From IMG/VR virus record IMGVR_UViG_3300028556_000036, positions 1 to 24,293 of that record: 24,293 nucleotides of DNA. One strand, given 5' to 3'. A program made the translations under genes and the position numbers. Below, one piece after another: positions 6,787 to 13,752 of the stretch. The DNA comes from a virus. How positions within the stretch are numbered: position 1 is the stretch's first letter; the number at the start of each line of letters is the position of its first letter. The notes under the pieces were generated by a model. That model made no database searches and was not told where the DNA came from. It worked only from the letters and a program-made list of their open reading frames with translations.

Positions 6787-8274
6787 TTAGGCGAAGATAG
6801 ATACGTCCATCGTTCCAGCCGCTACCGCATTGGCGGCAAGGCGCGGATTGGCAACGATGTTAAAGCCGCTTGTCGTCTTCGTCGCCGGATCAGCGTAGGC
6901 GACCGCATCCTGCCCGCATTGAATGTGGACGTTGTAGTTCGCGGGAAGCTGTATGGCGACCGGAATGGTAGCCGATGCGCCCGCCGTCTGGCTGATAACA
7001 GGCGTCAGGGAAGCTGCCGTAACTGGTGCGCCGCCGGTCGTGGCCAGCGTCGTCGAACTGTCGTAGTTCGACCCGCTGCCGGATTTGGCAACGCTTACAA
7101 TTGTCCAGCCCGTGACATTGATCGTGGCACCTGTACCGCTGCCGGATGAACTGCCCTGCGCCACAGGATTCGCTGGAAGGACGGTATAGACGCCAGCGGT
7201 AGTGGCCGTGACGCTGACGACGCCAAAAGCCGTCGTATTGAACGTCGCGCCGGTTCCTGCCCCTGTCGTGGATAGCTGCGTAAAGCTGGAAGCATTCGCG
7301 GTATAGACACCTGGGCTGGCCACGGTGATCGTATTGACACCGAAAACAGCCGTGTTGAATGTAGCGCCCGTGCCGCTGCCGCTGGTAGCGAACTGCGTGA
7401 AGGCCGCTGTATTGACAGTGTAGCTGCCCGCCGTCGAAACCGTGAAGGTCTTGACGCCGAAGCTGCCCGTCTGCCATGTCGCGCCCGTGCCAGCGCCGGA
7501 AGTGGCGGCCTGGGTGAACGTGGTAGCGAGAACGGTATAATCGCCCGCGCGGGAAATGTGGAAGGTAAGGATTGCGCCGCCGCCGTCCACGGTGTCGACC
7601 GTGATCTGTGCCGCAGTTCCAGCCGTTCCGCCCGCAAGCGTAATGACTTCGCCGATAACGTACCCGGATCCCGTGTTGTTTTTCGCAACGCTGGCTAACT
7701 GGCCGTGCGTGACGGTGAGAATGGCCTTGGTTCCGGCTGTGCCGCCCGCAAGGGTGATCGTATCGTTAATCGCGTAACCCGCGCCGATGGCATTACCTAC
7801 CGCCGAAATCAGCTTGGTAGTGGCGACGGATAGAACAGCCGGTGTGGTGTAAGTGCCGCCCTGAAGCGTGAGATTGTCCCCAGCTGCATAGCCGGTTCCA
7901 GCCGCGTTCACAGCCGCGCTGACAAGGCCGGTCGTGGCAACAGTCCAGACGCCGTTCGCGCTTTCCGTGCCGCCGGTTTGCGTGATGGTGTCCGCCGGTG
8001 CGTAACCCGTACCAGCCGCCGCCGGTGCGCCGGTAAGAATGCCCATCGAAGCCGCGAAGGTGTCACCCGTGCCGTTGCCGCCCTGAACCACGGCGGGCAG
8101 CGAACCATAATTGCCGCCAGAATTTACGGTGACGCTGGATACGGTGCCGGGGCCGCCCTGATTGGCCATCTGAAAATTCGCATACAGAACGCGATCCTCG
8201 CGGGCCTGAACCTGCGTCGCCCCTGCTGTGCTTGGCTGTGTCATTACGTCGATAACGCGAATATCTTTAGACAT
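6787..8274 (-). CDS. Large Gly/Thr-rich repeat protein, probable virion surface protein
   Basis: 495 aa. A short non-repetitive N-terminus (1-44, 'KDIRVIDVMTQPSTAGATQVQ') and C-terminus (about 429-495, 'IPVAIQLPANYNVHIQCGQ') flank about ten units of about 38 residues. Four A units ('GTGYAAGDNLTLQGG' type, 82-235) are followed by four B units ('PGVYT...FTQ...SGAGTGATF' type, 236-390), with a divergent unit at each end. The composition (Gly, Ala, Thr, Val) and spacing predict small beta-sandwich or solenoid modules, as in capsid decoration and fibre proteins. It sits between portal and head-assembly genes. Decoration or head-fibre function is inferred; no enzymatic motif is seen. It starts three bases after the portal stop. 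Confidence 0.75.
   Translation of the reverse strand: MSKDIRVIDVMTQPSTAGATQVQAREDRVLYANFQMANQGGPGTVSSVTVNSGGNYGSLPAVVQGGNGTGDTFAASMGILTGAPAAAGTGYAPADTITQTGGTESANGVWTVATTGLVSAAVNAAGTGYAAGDNLTLQGGTYTTPAVLSVATTKLISAVGNAIGAGYAINDTITLAGGTAGTKAILTVTHGQLASVAKNNTGSGYVIGEVITLAGGTAGTAAQITVDTVDGGGAILTFHISRAGDYTVLATTFTQAATSGAGTGATWQTGSFGVKTFTVSTAGSYTVNTAAFTQFATSGSGTGATFNTAVFGVNTITVASPGVYTANASSFTQLSTTGAGTGATFNTTAFGVVSVTATTAGVYTVLPANPVAQGSSSGSGTGATINVTGWTIVSVAKSGSGSNYDSSTTLATTGGAPVTAASLTPVISQTAGASATIPVAIQLPANYNVHIQCGQDAVAYADPATKTTSGFNIVANPRLAANAVAAGTMDVSIFA
6991..8142 (-). repeat. Tandem coding repeats (about ten units of about 115 bp)
   Basis: The units encode two alternating repeat families within the 495-aa protein: A units at about 7570-8031 and B units at about 7105-7569, with divergent units on either side. 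Recurrent peptide cores are 'GTGY..GD.ITL.GG' and 'SGSGTGATF'. DNA identity between units is partial, so the array is old rather than freshly duplicated. Confidence 0.8.
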
Positions 8275-8277
8275 TGG

Positions 8278-9651
8278 CTATTTTCCTTTCGATTTGGAGG
8301 CTGATTTTGCTTTCGGCTTAGGCTCCGGTTTCGGTGCCTTCGTGCCGTCTGAATTGAGGTCGGGGTCGTCTATCAGTGCCGAGCCACGCGCGGCTTGCAT
8401 GGCAATCTGCGTGTCGGCGAATACCATGTCGGCCCAGGCGTCGTCGTTTGGTTCTTCACCTATTTTTTCCCTGATTTGGTTCGGGGTGAAGACGTTTATC
8501 TTGTAAAACTTGTCGTAAATGTTCGCCTGGGACTCTTCATCTTCACGATCAAGGCCGACGAAGCGGAATTCGATTTGCGTGAAGCCAAGTTTGCCTTGAA
8601 TGCAATCGCTGTTTATTTTGCGGCTGAACAGCTTGGCATTTGGCTTGATAGCCATATCCCAATCGCGGTCTTCCCCGACTTCCGCCGTGTTGCGGTTTAC
8701 GTCGCGCTCAATACCGAAATTCTGCGGTGACAGATCGAAGCTGGTGCCGATTTCCGACTTCTGCACTTCCTGCCATTTCAGGAACAGGGCATCGTCACCA
8801 TCCGGCGTAAGTTTCAAAGCCTCGGCGTCCTTGTTCGCCATCAGCGGCATTTTGCCGAGGCCTTCGACTTCAGCCGTCCACCAAGCCCTGAATTTATCAA
8901 GTCCGGCCTGATCTATATTGCTGCCCAAATTCAGGATGGTCGAAGGCTTGGCATTGCTGGCCAGATTTCCGGCGTATTCCGTGGCACCTATAACGCGGCT
9001 GATCGTGTTAAACGCGACTTCAAGCTGCCCCATGCCGAATGGATTGCTGGTGCATGGGTTCGGCGCTATGTAGCAAATTTCGTCCGCGCGAAGATCGACA
9101 CCGGAGACATTGCCAGCAATCGTTCCATACCCAGGAACCTGACAGTATTTCGGCTGCTTAGGATTCCCGTCCCACATCGGATAAAGCTGGATGGACAGGC
9201 CATCGACGGGGTACAGCCAAAGCGGTTTCTGTGCATCGCTGCCGATCTGCATTTCAAAGCAGCCAGCGCCGCAGAAAATATCTTCAAAGATGCGTTCCAC
9301 GAAGGACGACCAGTTATCGTCAAGGTTCGGCATCTTCAGGCAGTTCGTGACTATTTCGATCTGCCGATTGATTTCAGAGTTCGGGTCGACCCCTTTGATG
9401 GGGACGACTTCCCATTCCAGATTGGCGATAGGGTTCTTGATGGCGTTAATCGCGCGACGCGCATACGGATTGCGGCTGAAGGCGCGAAGGTTCCAAGGCG
9501 TCGGCTTAAAGACGGGACGCTTGTTCTGCGTCGGCTGCCCAGCCAGCATCATCTGCAAGCGCGGATAAATGTCGGTCTCGCGCTGCGGGATGCCGCGTTT
9601 CCTGCCGGGCCTAAAGCGTTTGAATATGTCGAATCCGAAAGTGGCTGGCAT
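8278..9651 (-). CDS. Portal protein
   Basis: 457 aa, the usual length for HK97/SPP1-type portals. It forms the dodecameric vertex ring through which DNA enters. Portal-like stretches are 'NPYARRAINAIKNPIANLEWEVVP' (early helix), 'RADEICYIAPNP' (wing strand), 'NLGSNIDQAGLDKFRAWWTAEVEG' (stem-flanking helix) and 'NVFTPNQIREKIGEEPNDDAWADMVFADT' near the C-terminus. The tail is Lys/Pro/Ser-rich ('KPEPKPKAKSASKSKGK'), disordered and basic. It lies directly downstream of the large terminase, the standard order. No Mu-type fused head protein is attached. Confidence 0.85.
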   Translation of the reverse strand: MPATFGFDIFKRFRPGRKRGIPQRETDIYPRLQMMLAGQPTQNKRPVFKPTPWNLRAFSRNPYARRAINAIKNPIANLEWEVVPIKGVDPNSEINRQIEIVTNCLKMPNLDDNWSSFVERIFEDIFCGAGCFEMQIGSDAQKPLWLYPVDGLSIQLYPMWDGNPKQPKYCQVPGYGTIAGNVSGVDLRADEICYIAPNPCTSNPFGMGQLEVAFNTISRVIGATEYAGNLASNAKPSTILNLGSNIDQAGLDKFRAWWTAEVEGLGKMPLMANKDAEALKLTPDGDDALFLKWQEVQKSEIGTSFDLSPQNFGIERDVNRNTAEVGEDRDWDMAIKPNAKLFSRKINSDCIQGKLGFTQIEFRFVGLDREDEESQANIYDKFYKINVFTPNQIREKIGEEPNDDAWADMVFADTQIAMQAARGSALIDDPDLNSDGTKAPKPEPKPKAKSASKSKGK

Positions 9652-9668
9652 GTGGCGGATACCTTATT

Positions 9669-11267
9669 TCAAATTGCGCCAAAAACCAATGCTGGCATTG
9701 GTTCGGCTAGATTGAGCATAAAGGCATCGGCATCATCGGGCGATGCCACACCGCGAATGGCCAACTGCTTCTTGCTTTCCAGAATTAAGAGGCCGTTTTC
9801 CTTTTTGAACCAAAGCGGGATTGATAGCTGCGATTCCAGTTCTTGACAGCGGCACAATGCGATAAGTTCCCACAGTTCATGGGGAACGCCGTGTTCCGTG
9901 TCGCCTTCCAGAAACAGGATATGTTCATGCGTGGCGCGAAACCTGTCCCGCCCGCGCCACCATAACTGAATTTTGAGATTGTCGAACCATTCCGCCGCCA
10001 TGCGCTTGTCGGCCATCAGCCTTTCTTCCGGCGCAACGCCCGTATTCACGGCATTGATCTGAAGCTGCTGATACTTTTCCGGCACATAATTCAAGGTGCT
10101 GGTGACGGTATTGCCGACGCCTACAGCGTCGTAATTGATAATGTCGATGCTGCGTTCCAGCGCGGCGTCCAAGGCGTCGTAGGTCGTCTTGATGTTATCG
10201 ACCTGAAGCCATCGTGAAGGCTGCTCGAATATGATGCCGTAGCTTGGCATAAGAACGGACTTCGCTTTACCAGCGCCAATGTCCAGCCCGGCCCGGCCGC
10301 GTTCCGGTTTGTCGTACTGTATCTGCCCCGATGCGATAAGGTCGTACAGCTTACGCGCCGATGCGACCCATGCGGCAGGGATGCAGACGTTCGATTGCGA
10401 CGCGGAATAATTGATTTCGTATTCCGCTTCCCACGTCCACGGGGTCGACTCCAATTCCTTTTTCTTCTGCTTGACGTACTCCGCATCTTTGCGCGGATCG
10501 TCGCTGTAGTGGTAGCGAAAGACGGGTATTTTTCCCGACGATCTTTTCTGGTGAAACAGATTACCTGGGCCGTTCGACGACGAAGCCCATATCCTGCAAT
10601 CCGCGTTCGCCACGATAGCGGCGTTCACCTTCTCCGCGCGTTCGATGAATGCGCCTTCGTCCACGATGTAAAGCGTGGATCGACCGCCGCGCCCCATGTT
10701 ATCGCCAGCTTCGCCGGAAATTATGTTCTTGTTCGCGGGGTTTATCAGCCGCATGAAATTGTCGTGCTTGGACTGGACAAAGCCCTTCGGCATCATCCAC
10801 ACCGGCAAACGATCCATGATTAGGCGGATTTTTCCGAATATCGAATCCGGATCGCCCGCATTATCGACGTAAATTTCCTTGCGGCTGCCGAACGTGGTTT
10901 TGAAACCATCGACATACAGCCAGCGATTAAGTGCATACCCAGCTGCAATCCACGTCCAGCCAATGTCGCGGCTCTTTTCGCAGACACCTTCTTCCTTGGC
11001 TTGTACGCGGGCCGTGATCCAATCCAGTAGGTCGTACTGACGCGGGAACAAATCGAAAGGCACCGTCGCCAGCATCTTCGGGTCGGTAGCGACGCGGGGG
11101 TCGTAAGTCCAGACGAAGTGGTTAAACCAGAACGGAATGTTCAAGGCGCATATCGCGTTTACAACGCTGCGCTTTTCAAGATCGTTGGCTAACTCATTAT
11201 GGAGTTCAAAGCGGCGCTGAATAGAAGCGCGAAGTGCAGCGGCTGCGGCTTCCTCTTTTTCATTCAC
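9669..11267 (-). CDS. terL: Terminase large subunit
   Basis: 532 aa with ATPase and nuclease halves. The Walker A position is occupied by 'EKSRDIGWT' (97-105), the K/S-R-x-x-G-W variant used by many phage terminases in place of GxxxxGKS. Walker B is 'LYIVDE' (199-204) and the coupling motif is 'SSNGPG' (230-235). The RNase H-like nuclease acids are probably Asp329 ('LDIGAG'), Asp380 ('NYDAVGVGN') and one of Asp511/512/514 ('PDDADAF'). It drives DNA into the procapsid and cuts it. The ATG overlaps the small-subunit stop by four bases (ATGA), so the subunits are translationally coupled. Confidence 0.93.
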   Translation of the reverse strand: MNEKEEAAAAALRASIQRRFELHNELANDLEKRSVVNAICALNIPFWFNHFVWTYDPRVATDPKMLATVPFDLFPRQYDLLDWITARVQAKEEGVCEKSRDIGWTWIAAGYALNRWLYVDGFKTTFGSRKEIYVDNAGDPDSIFGKIRLIMDRLPVWMMPKGFVQSKHDNFMRLINPANKNIISGEAGDNMGRGGRSTLYIVDEGAFIERAEKVNAAIVANADCRIWASSSNGPGNLFHQKRSSGKIPVFRYHYSDDPRKDAEYVKQKKKELESTPWTWEAEYEINYSASQSNVCIPAAWVASARKLYDLIASGQIQYDKPERGRAGLDIGAGKAKSVLMPSYGIIFEQPSRWLQVDNIKTTYDALDAALERSIDIINYDAVGVGNTVTSTLNYVPEKYQQLQINAVNTGVAPEERLMADKRMAAEWFDNLKIQLWWRGRDRFRATHEHILFLEGDTEHGVPHELWELIALCRCQELESQLSIPLWFKKENGLLILESKKQLAIRGVASPDDADAFMLNLAEPMPALVFGAI

Positions 11268-11851
11268 GGCGCGGCTGCTTGTTCTGTCTGCGGCGGATTG
11301 TCGATAGTGACGGGCGGCAGCGGCGCTGGCCTGTCCAACAGGACGGGCGACTTCACCATTTCGGAAAACAGCCGTGTAAGTTCGACGATGCCCATTGTCT
11401 TGTAGGCTTCAGTCTTGGCGCGTAGGGCTTCCTGCGCTGCCGAATTCGTGGGGTCGATGGTAATATCGACAAGGCCGAGTAAGGCCATTTTCCTGTCCAT
11501 GATTTTCAGGATGCGATCCAGCGCAAACCTGTCCGGCACGGGGTCGGGGTCTGTGATAGCAGCGCCTTTCTTTTTCAGCCCCATCGCGGCTGGCCACCAG
11601 CGCCGGTGCAATTCGTCAAGCTGCATAATCATCAAGGCGCGGAGAACTTCGGCTTCCTTGGCGATGCTTTCCTTTTGCAAATTCAGGGCGCGATCAATCG
11701 CGTTCCAGGCTGATGTTTTTGGAATGGAAAGGGCTTGCCCAATCGCGGCGATGCTTAATCCGGCGCAGCGAAGCTGAACGGCTTGCTCCGATTTTATCAG
11801 GGCATTTGCTGCTTGGGCCGAAGTTTTGCCAGATTTTCTTTGGCGGGCCAT
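11264..11851 (-). CDS. terS: Terminase small subunit
   Basis: 195 aa. Residues about 20-55 ('EQAVQLRCAGLSIAAIGQALSIPKTSAWNAIDRAL') form a helix-turn-helix for recognising the packaging site. Residues about 60-85 are helical, followed by 'DRFALDRILKIMDRKMALLGL', a helical region typical of the oligomerisation core of TerS ('r.l.i...r..llGl'). The tail is Pro/Ala-rich and could contact the large subunit. Direct ATGA coupling to terL supports the call. Confidence 0.87.
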   Translation of the reverse strand: MARQRKSGKTSAQAANALIKSEQAVQLRCAGLSIAAIGQALSIPKTSAWNAIDRALNLQKESIAKEAEVLRALMIMQLDELHRRWWPAAMGLKKKGAAITDPDPVPDRFALDRILKIMDRKMALLGLVDITIDPTNSAAQEALRAKTEAYKTMGIVELTRLFSEMVKSPVLLDRPAPLPPVTIDNPPQTEQAAAP

Positions 11852-11869
11852 GAAATACCCATGCGGGGA

Positions 11870-12460
11870 TTAGGCCGAGGCTGCGACACCTTCCGGTGCT
11901 GAATCTGATGCTGGTGCAGCGTCGGCAGGGGCTGGCGCTGATGCGGGCGGCTGTTCCGGCGCTGGCGCGGAAGGCGCGGCGGCGTCAGGCGGTGCCGAGT
12001 CATTGGCGGCAGGAACCGAGCCGAGGGCTTGCAGCGCCGTAACGCTTGGGGGAACTTGCTGATTTTTCTGATAGGCCGTGTTCAATTCGTCGGCATGGGC
12101 TTCAAGATTGAAAGCCCCTACCTGTACGCAATCCGTGGGGTCGAAGTCGCTGCGGACGATTTCATGATAACGCGCTTCGTCGCGCGGCAGGTTCGGGCAT
12201 GGATGGATGCCGTCGAAAACGAATACGACGATGCCGAAAGGCTTGATAAGCTGGCCTTTTTTCATAAACTGGCGCGGATCGCTGCTATCGACCCAGGGCA
12301 GGAAATAGCGATCCGTCGGGGTTCCGTAATTGTCGCCGCCGCGAACCAGATAAGCACCATCGCGCGTAACCATCACGGGTTGCCACGGTTTACCCTTCGG
12401 TTTTTCAGGCTCCTTGTTCGTGTCTGCGGGAGCCGGAGAATCAGAAGGTGTATTTACCAT
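11870..12460 (-). CDS. Hypothetical protein with Ala/Pro-rich C-terminal tail
   Basis: 196 aa. Residues about 20-140 look folded, with strands ('WQPVMVTRDGAYLVRGGDN', 'GQLIKPFGIVVFVFDG') and Cys in 'HPCPNL' and 'TDCVQVG'. Residues about 150-196 are almost entirely Ala, Pro, Ser, Asp and Glu. AGGAA precedes the ATG at about six bases. No family is recognised. It lies upstream of terS in the packaging operon, so a packaging or regulatory accessory role is possible but unsupported by motif. Confidence 0.7.
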   Translation of the reverse strand: MVNTPSDSPAPADTNKEPEKPKGKPWQPVMVTRDGAYLVRGGDNYGTPTDRYFLPWVDSSDPRQFMKKGQLIKPFGIVVFVFDGIHPCPNLPRDEARYHEIVRSDFDPTDCVQVGAFNLEAHADELNTAYQKNQQVPPSVTALQALGSVPAANDSAPPDAAAPSAPAPEQPPASAPAPADAAPASDSAPEGVAASA

Positions 12461-12550
12461 GTGAATTTCCTATGGTTTTGATGATGGGCAGGGATAAGAT
12501 TTCGATGCTGGATTAAAGTAATGTTTTTGCCCCTGCCGCGTCAAGCAAAA
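12461..12550 (-). promoter_or_regulatory. Leader upstream of the packaging genes with an inverted repeat and a weak promoter-like match
   Basis: On the minus strand GGCAGGG (12537-12531) and CCCTGCC (12493-12487) form a 7-bp inverted repeat with a long AT-rich loop. TTGACG at 12544-12539 is a -35-like hexamer, but the corresponding -10 (TTACTT or TACTTT) is poor. A secondary promoter for the packaging genes is possible, not established. Confidence 0.25.
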
Positions 12551-13240
12551 TTACGCAATCTTCGGCCAGCGTTTTTGCATGGCCAGCATCAGCCGACCCA
12601 TGCAGCCCTTTTCCGGCGGTGCAGAAGTCGCGGAAAAGACAGTCAGGAATTCAAAAAAATCCTTCATCGCGCGGCGATAGGTATTATCCTGCGTGATGAT
12701 GGCCAGTTTTCCTACGTCGATAAGGCCGTAATTCAGCGCGAGGCGTTCAAGGCTCGAATGCAGGATCCCGGCAGCCTTGTCCGCGTTCATAGCGCCGCCA
12801 TTTTGTCGAATAAAATCAGTGAATTGATCCAGCGTCATGCCGAGGCCGACGCAGTTCCACATGCAGCTTTGCGAAAAACTTGGGCCGTCGTGCCGCTTGC
12901 CGAGTTCATCCAGTGCGCGGCTGACGCGCATCTTGGCCGCCGCCACGTTGTCGCTGATTTCCTGTCGACCCGCGCGGGTCTTGAACAAATCCATGCGGGC
13001 ATAATTTCCGGAAAGCTGTGCGCGTTCAAAGTCTAAGCGGAATTTTTCGGCGGCGTCGTACAGTTCATCCGCCAGCTTACCGGCGCTGTGCAGCCGGTCG
13101 TGGACGTAGCTGGATTTCCGCACGGGATGCGCGACGATGCGCCCGCCTGGGTCACACTCCCGCACCATTTCGGCCACCTGCCGCCCATTGTTAATACGCA
13201 CAGAACCCAATGTTTCTGCGGGGGTTTTCGACTTAGCCAT
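12551..13240 (-). CDS. DUF6456-like protein, putative regulator
   Basis: 229 aa from the ATG beginning MAKSKTPAE (an in-frame GTG four codons earlier is the alternative). The core 'LADELYDAAEKFRLDFERAQLSGNYARMD', then 'AAKMRVSRALDEL', 'SCMWNCVGLGMTLDQF' and 'ILHSSLERLALNYGL', follows the pattern of DUF6456 proteins of Alphaproteobacteria ('AgErLR.DfeRAql...', 'Ar.Rv..AL..vG', 'v.C...gLe..E', 'L..aLdrLA.hYG'). In bacteria this domain is often attached to DNA-binding segments. Here it is stand-alone and is the first gene of the left operon, next to a repeat-rich control region, so a transcriptional role is a reasonable inference. Confidence 0.66.
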   Translation of the reverse strand: MAKSKTPAETLGSVRINNGRQVAEMVRECDPGGRIVAHPVRKSSYVHDRLHSAGKLADELYDAAEKFRLDFERAQLSGNYARMDLFKTRAGRQEISDNVAAAKMRVSRALDELGKRHDGPSFSQSCMWNCVGLGMTLDQFTDFIRQNGGAMNADKAAGILHSSLERLALNYGLIDVGKLAIITQDNTYRRAMKDFFEFLTVFSATSAPPEKGCMGRLMLAMQKRWPKIA

Positions 13241-13272
13241 GCTGCGCGACACCAGCTACGGGGGAAGGTTGA

Positions 13273-13308
13273 TTCCACAGATATAACCAAGCCTTTGATT
13301 CTGTGGAA
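13273..13308. promoter_or_regulatory. Inverted repeat TTCCACAG...CTGTGGAA, candidate operator
   Basis: TTCCACAG (13273-13280) and CTGTGGAA (13301-13308) are perfect 8-bp arms 20 bp apart. A third copy, TTCCACAGAAT, lies at 13364-13374. The arms flank a TATAT-containing stretch 33-68 bp upstream of the DUF6456-like gene, where a leftward promoter would be expected. Confidence 0.5.
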
Positions 13309-13370
13309 GGAAAAACACAATTCACGGCGCGAAAACAAATAATCATCGTTCCAGCCTATGTGTTTCCACA

Positions 13371-13399
13371 GAATATGGATGAATATGCAATGTTATCAA
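13371..13399 (-). promoter_or_regulatory. Possible leftward promoter
   Basis: On the minus strand TTGATA (13399-13394) is followed after 16-17 bases by CATATT/ATATTC. The -35 is good and the -10 only fair. It adjoins the third TTCCACAG copy and would transcribe the left operon. Its weakness makes this tentative. Confidence 0.3.
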
Positions 13400-13438
13400 T
13401 GACTTAAAATAATCGTCATTGCAGCAGCGCCGCCACGC

Positions 13439-13461
13439 AAAAAAACGGGGGTGAAATCCCC
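13439..13461 (-). terminator. Intrinsic terminator-like hairpin on the minus strand
   Basis: Minus strand: GGGG, ATTTCA, CCCCC, G, then seven T. The stem is short (4 bp, GC only) but the T-run is ideal. No gene reads into it from the right, so it may end a small transcript or block leftward read-through. Confidence 0.4.
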
Positions 13462-13672
13462 TTCCACGCAATTTCGTACACGCCATGCTTTTCCGGCGGT
13501 GTCTGCCCCGTGGCGCAGCATGACAAAGCCCAACAAAAACGATGATTCATGCGATCAGGCCTTTTCGTCAAACTGGTGCAAAATGCTTGAGTCGAAAAAA
13601 GCATGGTATGTTCCCGACATTTGTGTCGCCGACATATATTAACTTATTGAAATATATAGCGAATAAAAACCT

Positions 13673-13702
13673 TTGACAGTGTAGATATAATTAAATTATA
13701 GT
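13673..13702 (+). promoter_or_regulatory. Strong early-type promoter with overlapping palindrome
   Basis: TTGACA (13673-13678), 18-bp spacer and TATAGT (13697-13702) give a near-consensus sigma-70 type promoter. The 15-bp palindrome TATAATT-A-AATTATA (13686-13700) covers the spacer and most of the -10, where a repressor would block polymerase. It drives the plus-strand operon that begins at 13753. Confidence 0.75.
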
Positions 13703-13716
13703 CGTGTGTCGAAACA

Positions 13717-13731
13717 GGGAACCTTGTTCCC
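13717..13731 (+). promoter_or_regulatory. Hairpin in the 5' leader of the early operon
   Basis: GGGAAC and GTTCCC form a perfect 6-bp stem around CTT in the roughly 44-base leader. It lies just upstream of AGGA (13742-13745), the ribosome site of the first gene. It could stabilise the 5' end, or the same palindrome could be a second operator. Confidence 0.5.
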
Positions 13732-13752
13732 GCCTAGCTACAGGATACAGCC

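Larger units (their letters stand above)
13241..13752. promoter_or_regulatory. Divergent control region between left and middle arms
   Basis: About 510 bp without a convincing gene. It separates minus-strand morphogenesis genes from the plus-strand early-type operon. It is AT-rich at 13630-13700 and holds several repeat families (TTCCACAG, AATCATCGTT and CGACA/TGTCG), a 10-bp inverted repeat (CCATGCTTTT at 13483-13492, AAAAGCATGG at 13597-13606), a clear plus-strand promoter and a terminator-like hairpin. It could also serve as a replication origin, but no iteron array or clear DnaA box cluster is seen. Confidence 0.7.

Noticed and set aside
7095-7688. Minus-strand 197-codon frame within the repeat gene
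   Set aside because: Same-strand out-of-frame reading of the repeat array, rich in Arg/Ser/Pro; an artefact of the repeated codons.
6991-8142. CRISPR-like regular repeats
   Set aside because: The period of about 115 bp is coding and units are diverged; there are no short identical repeats with unique spacers.
13361-13371. DnaA-box-like TTTCCACA
   Set aside because: Differs from TTATNCACA, and the copies fit better as operator half-sites than as a DnaA cluster.
13416-13642. Two frames of about 62 codons, one on each strand, in the control region
   Set aside because: No ribosome sites, no recognisable folding pattern, and they run across terminator-like and repeat sequences.
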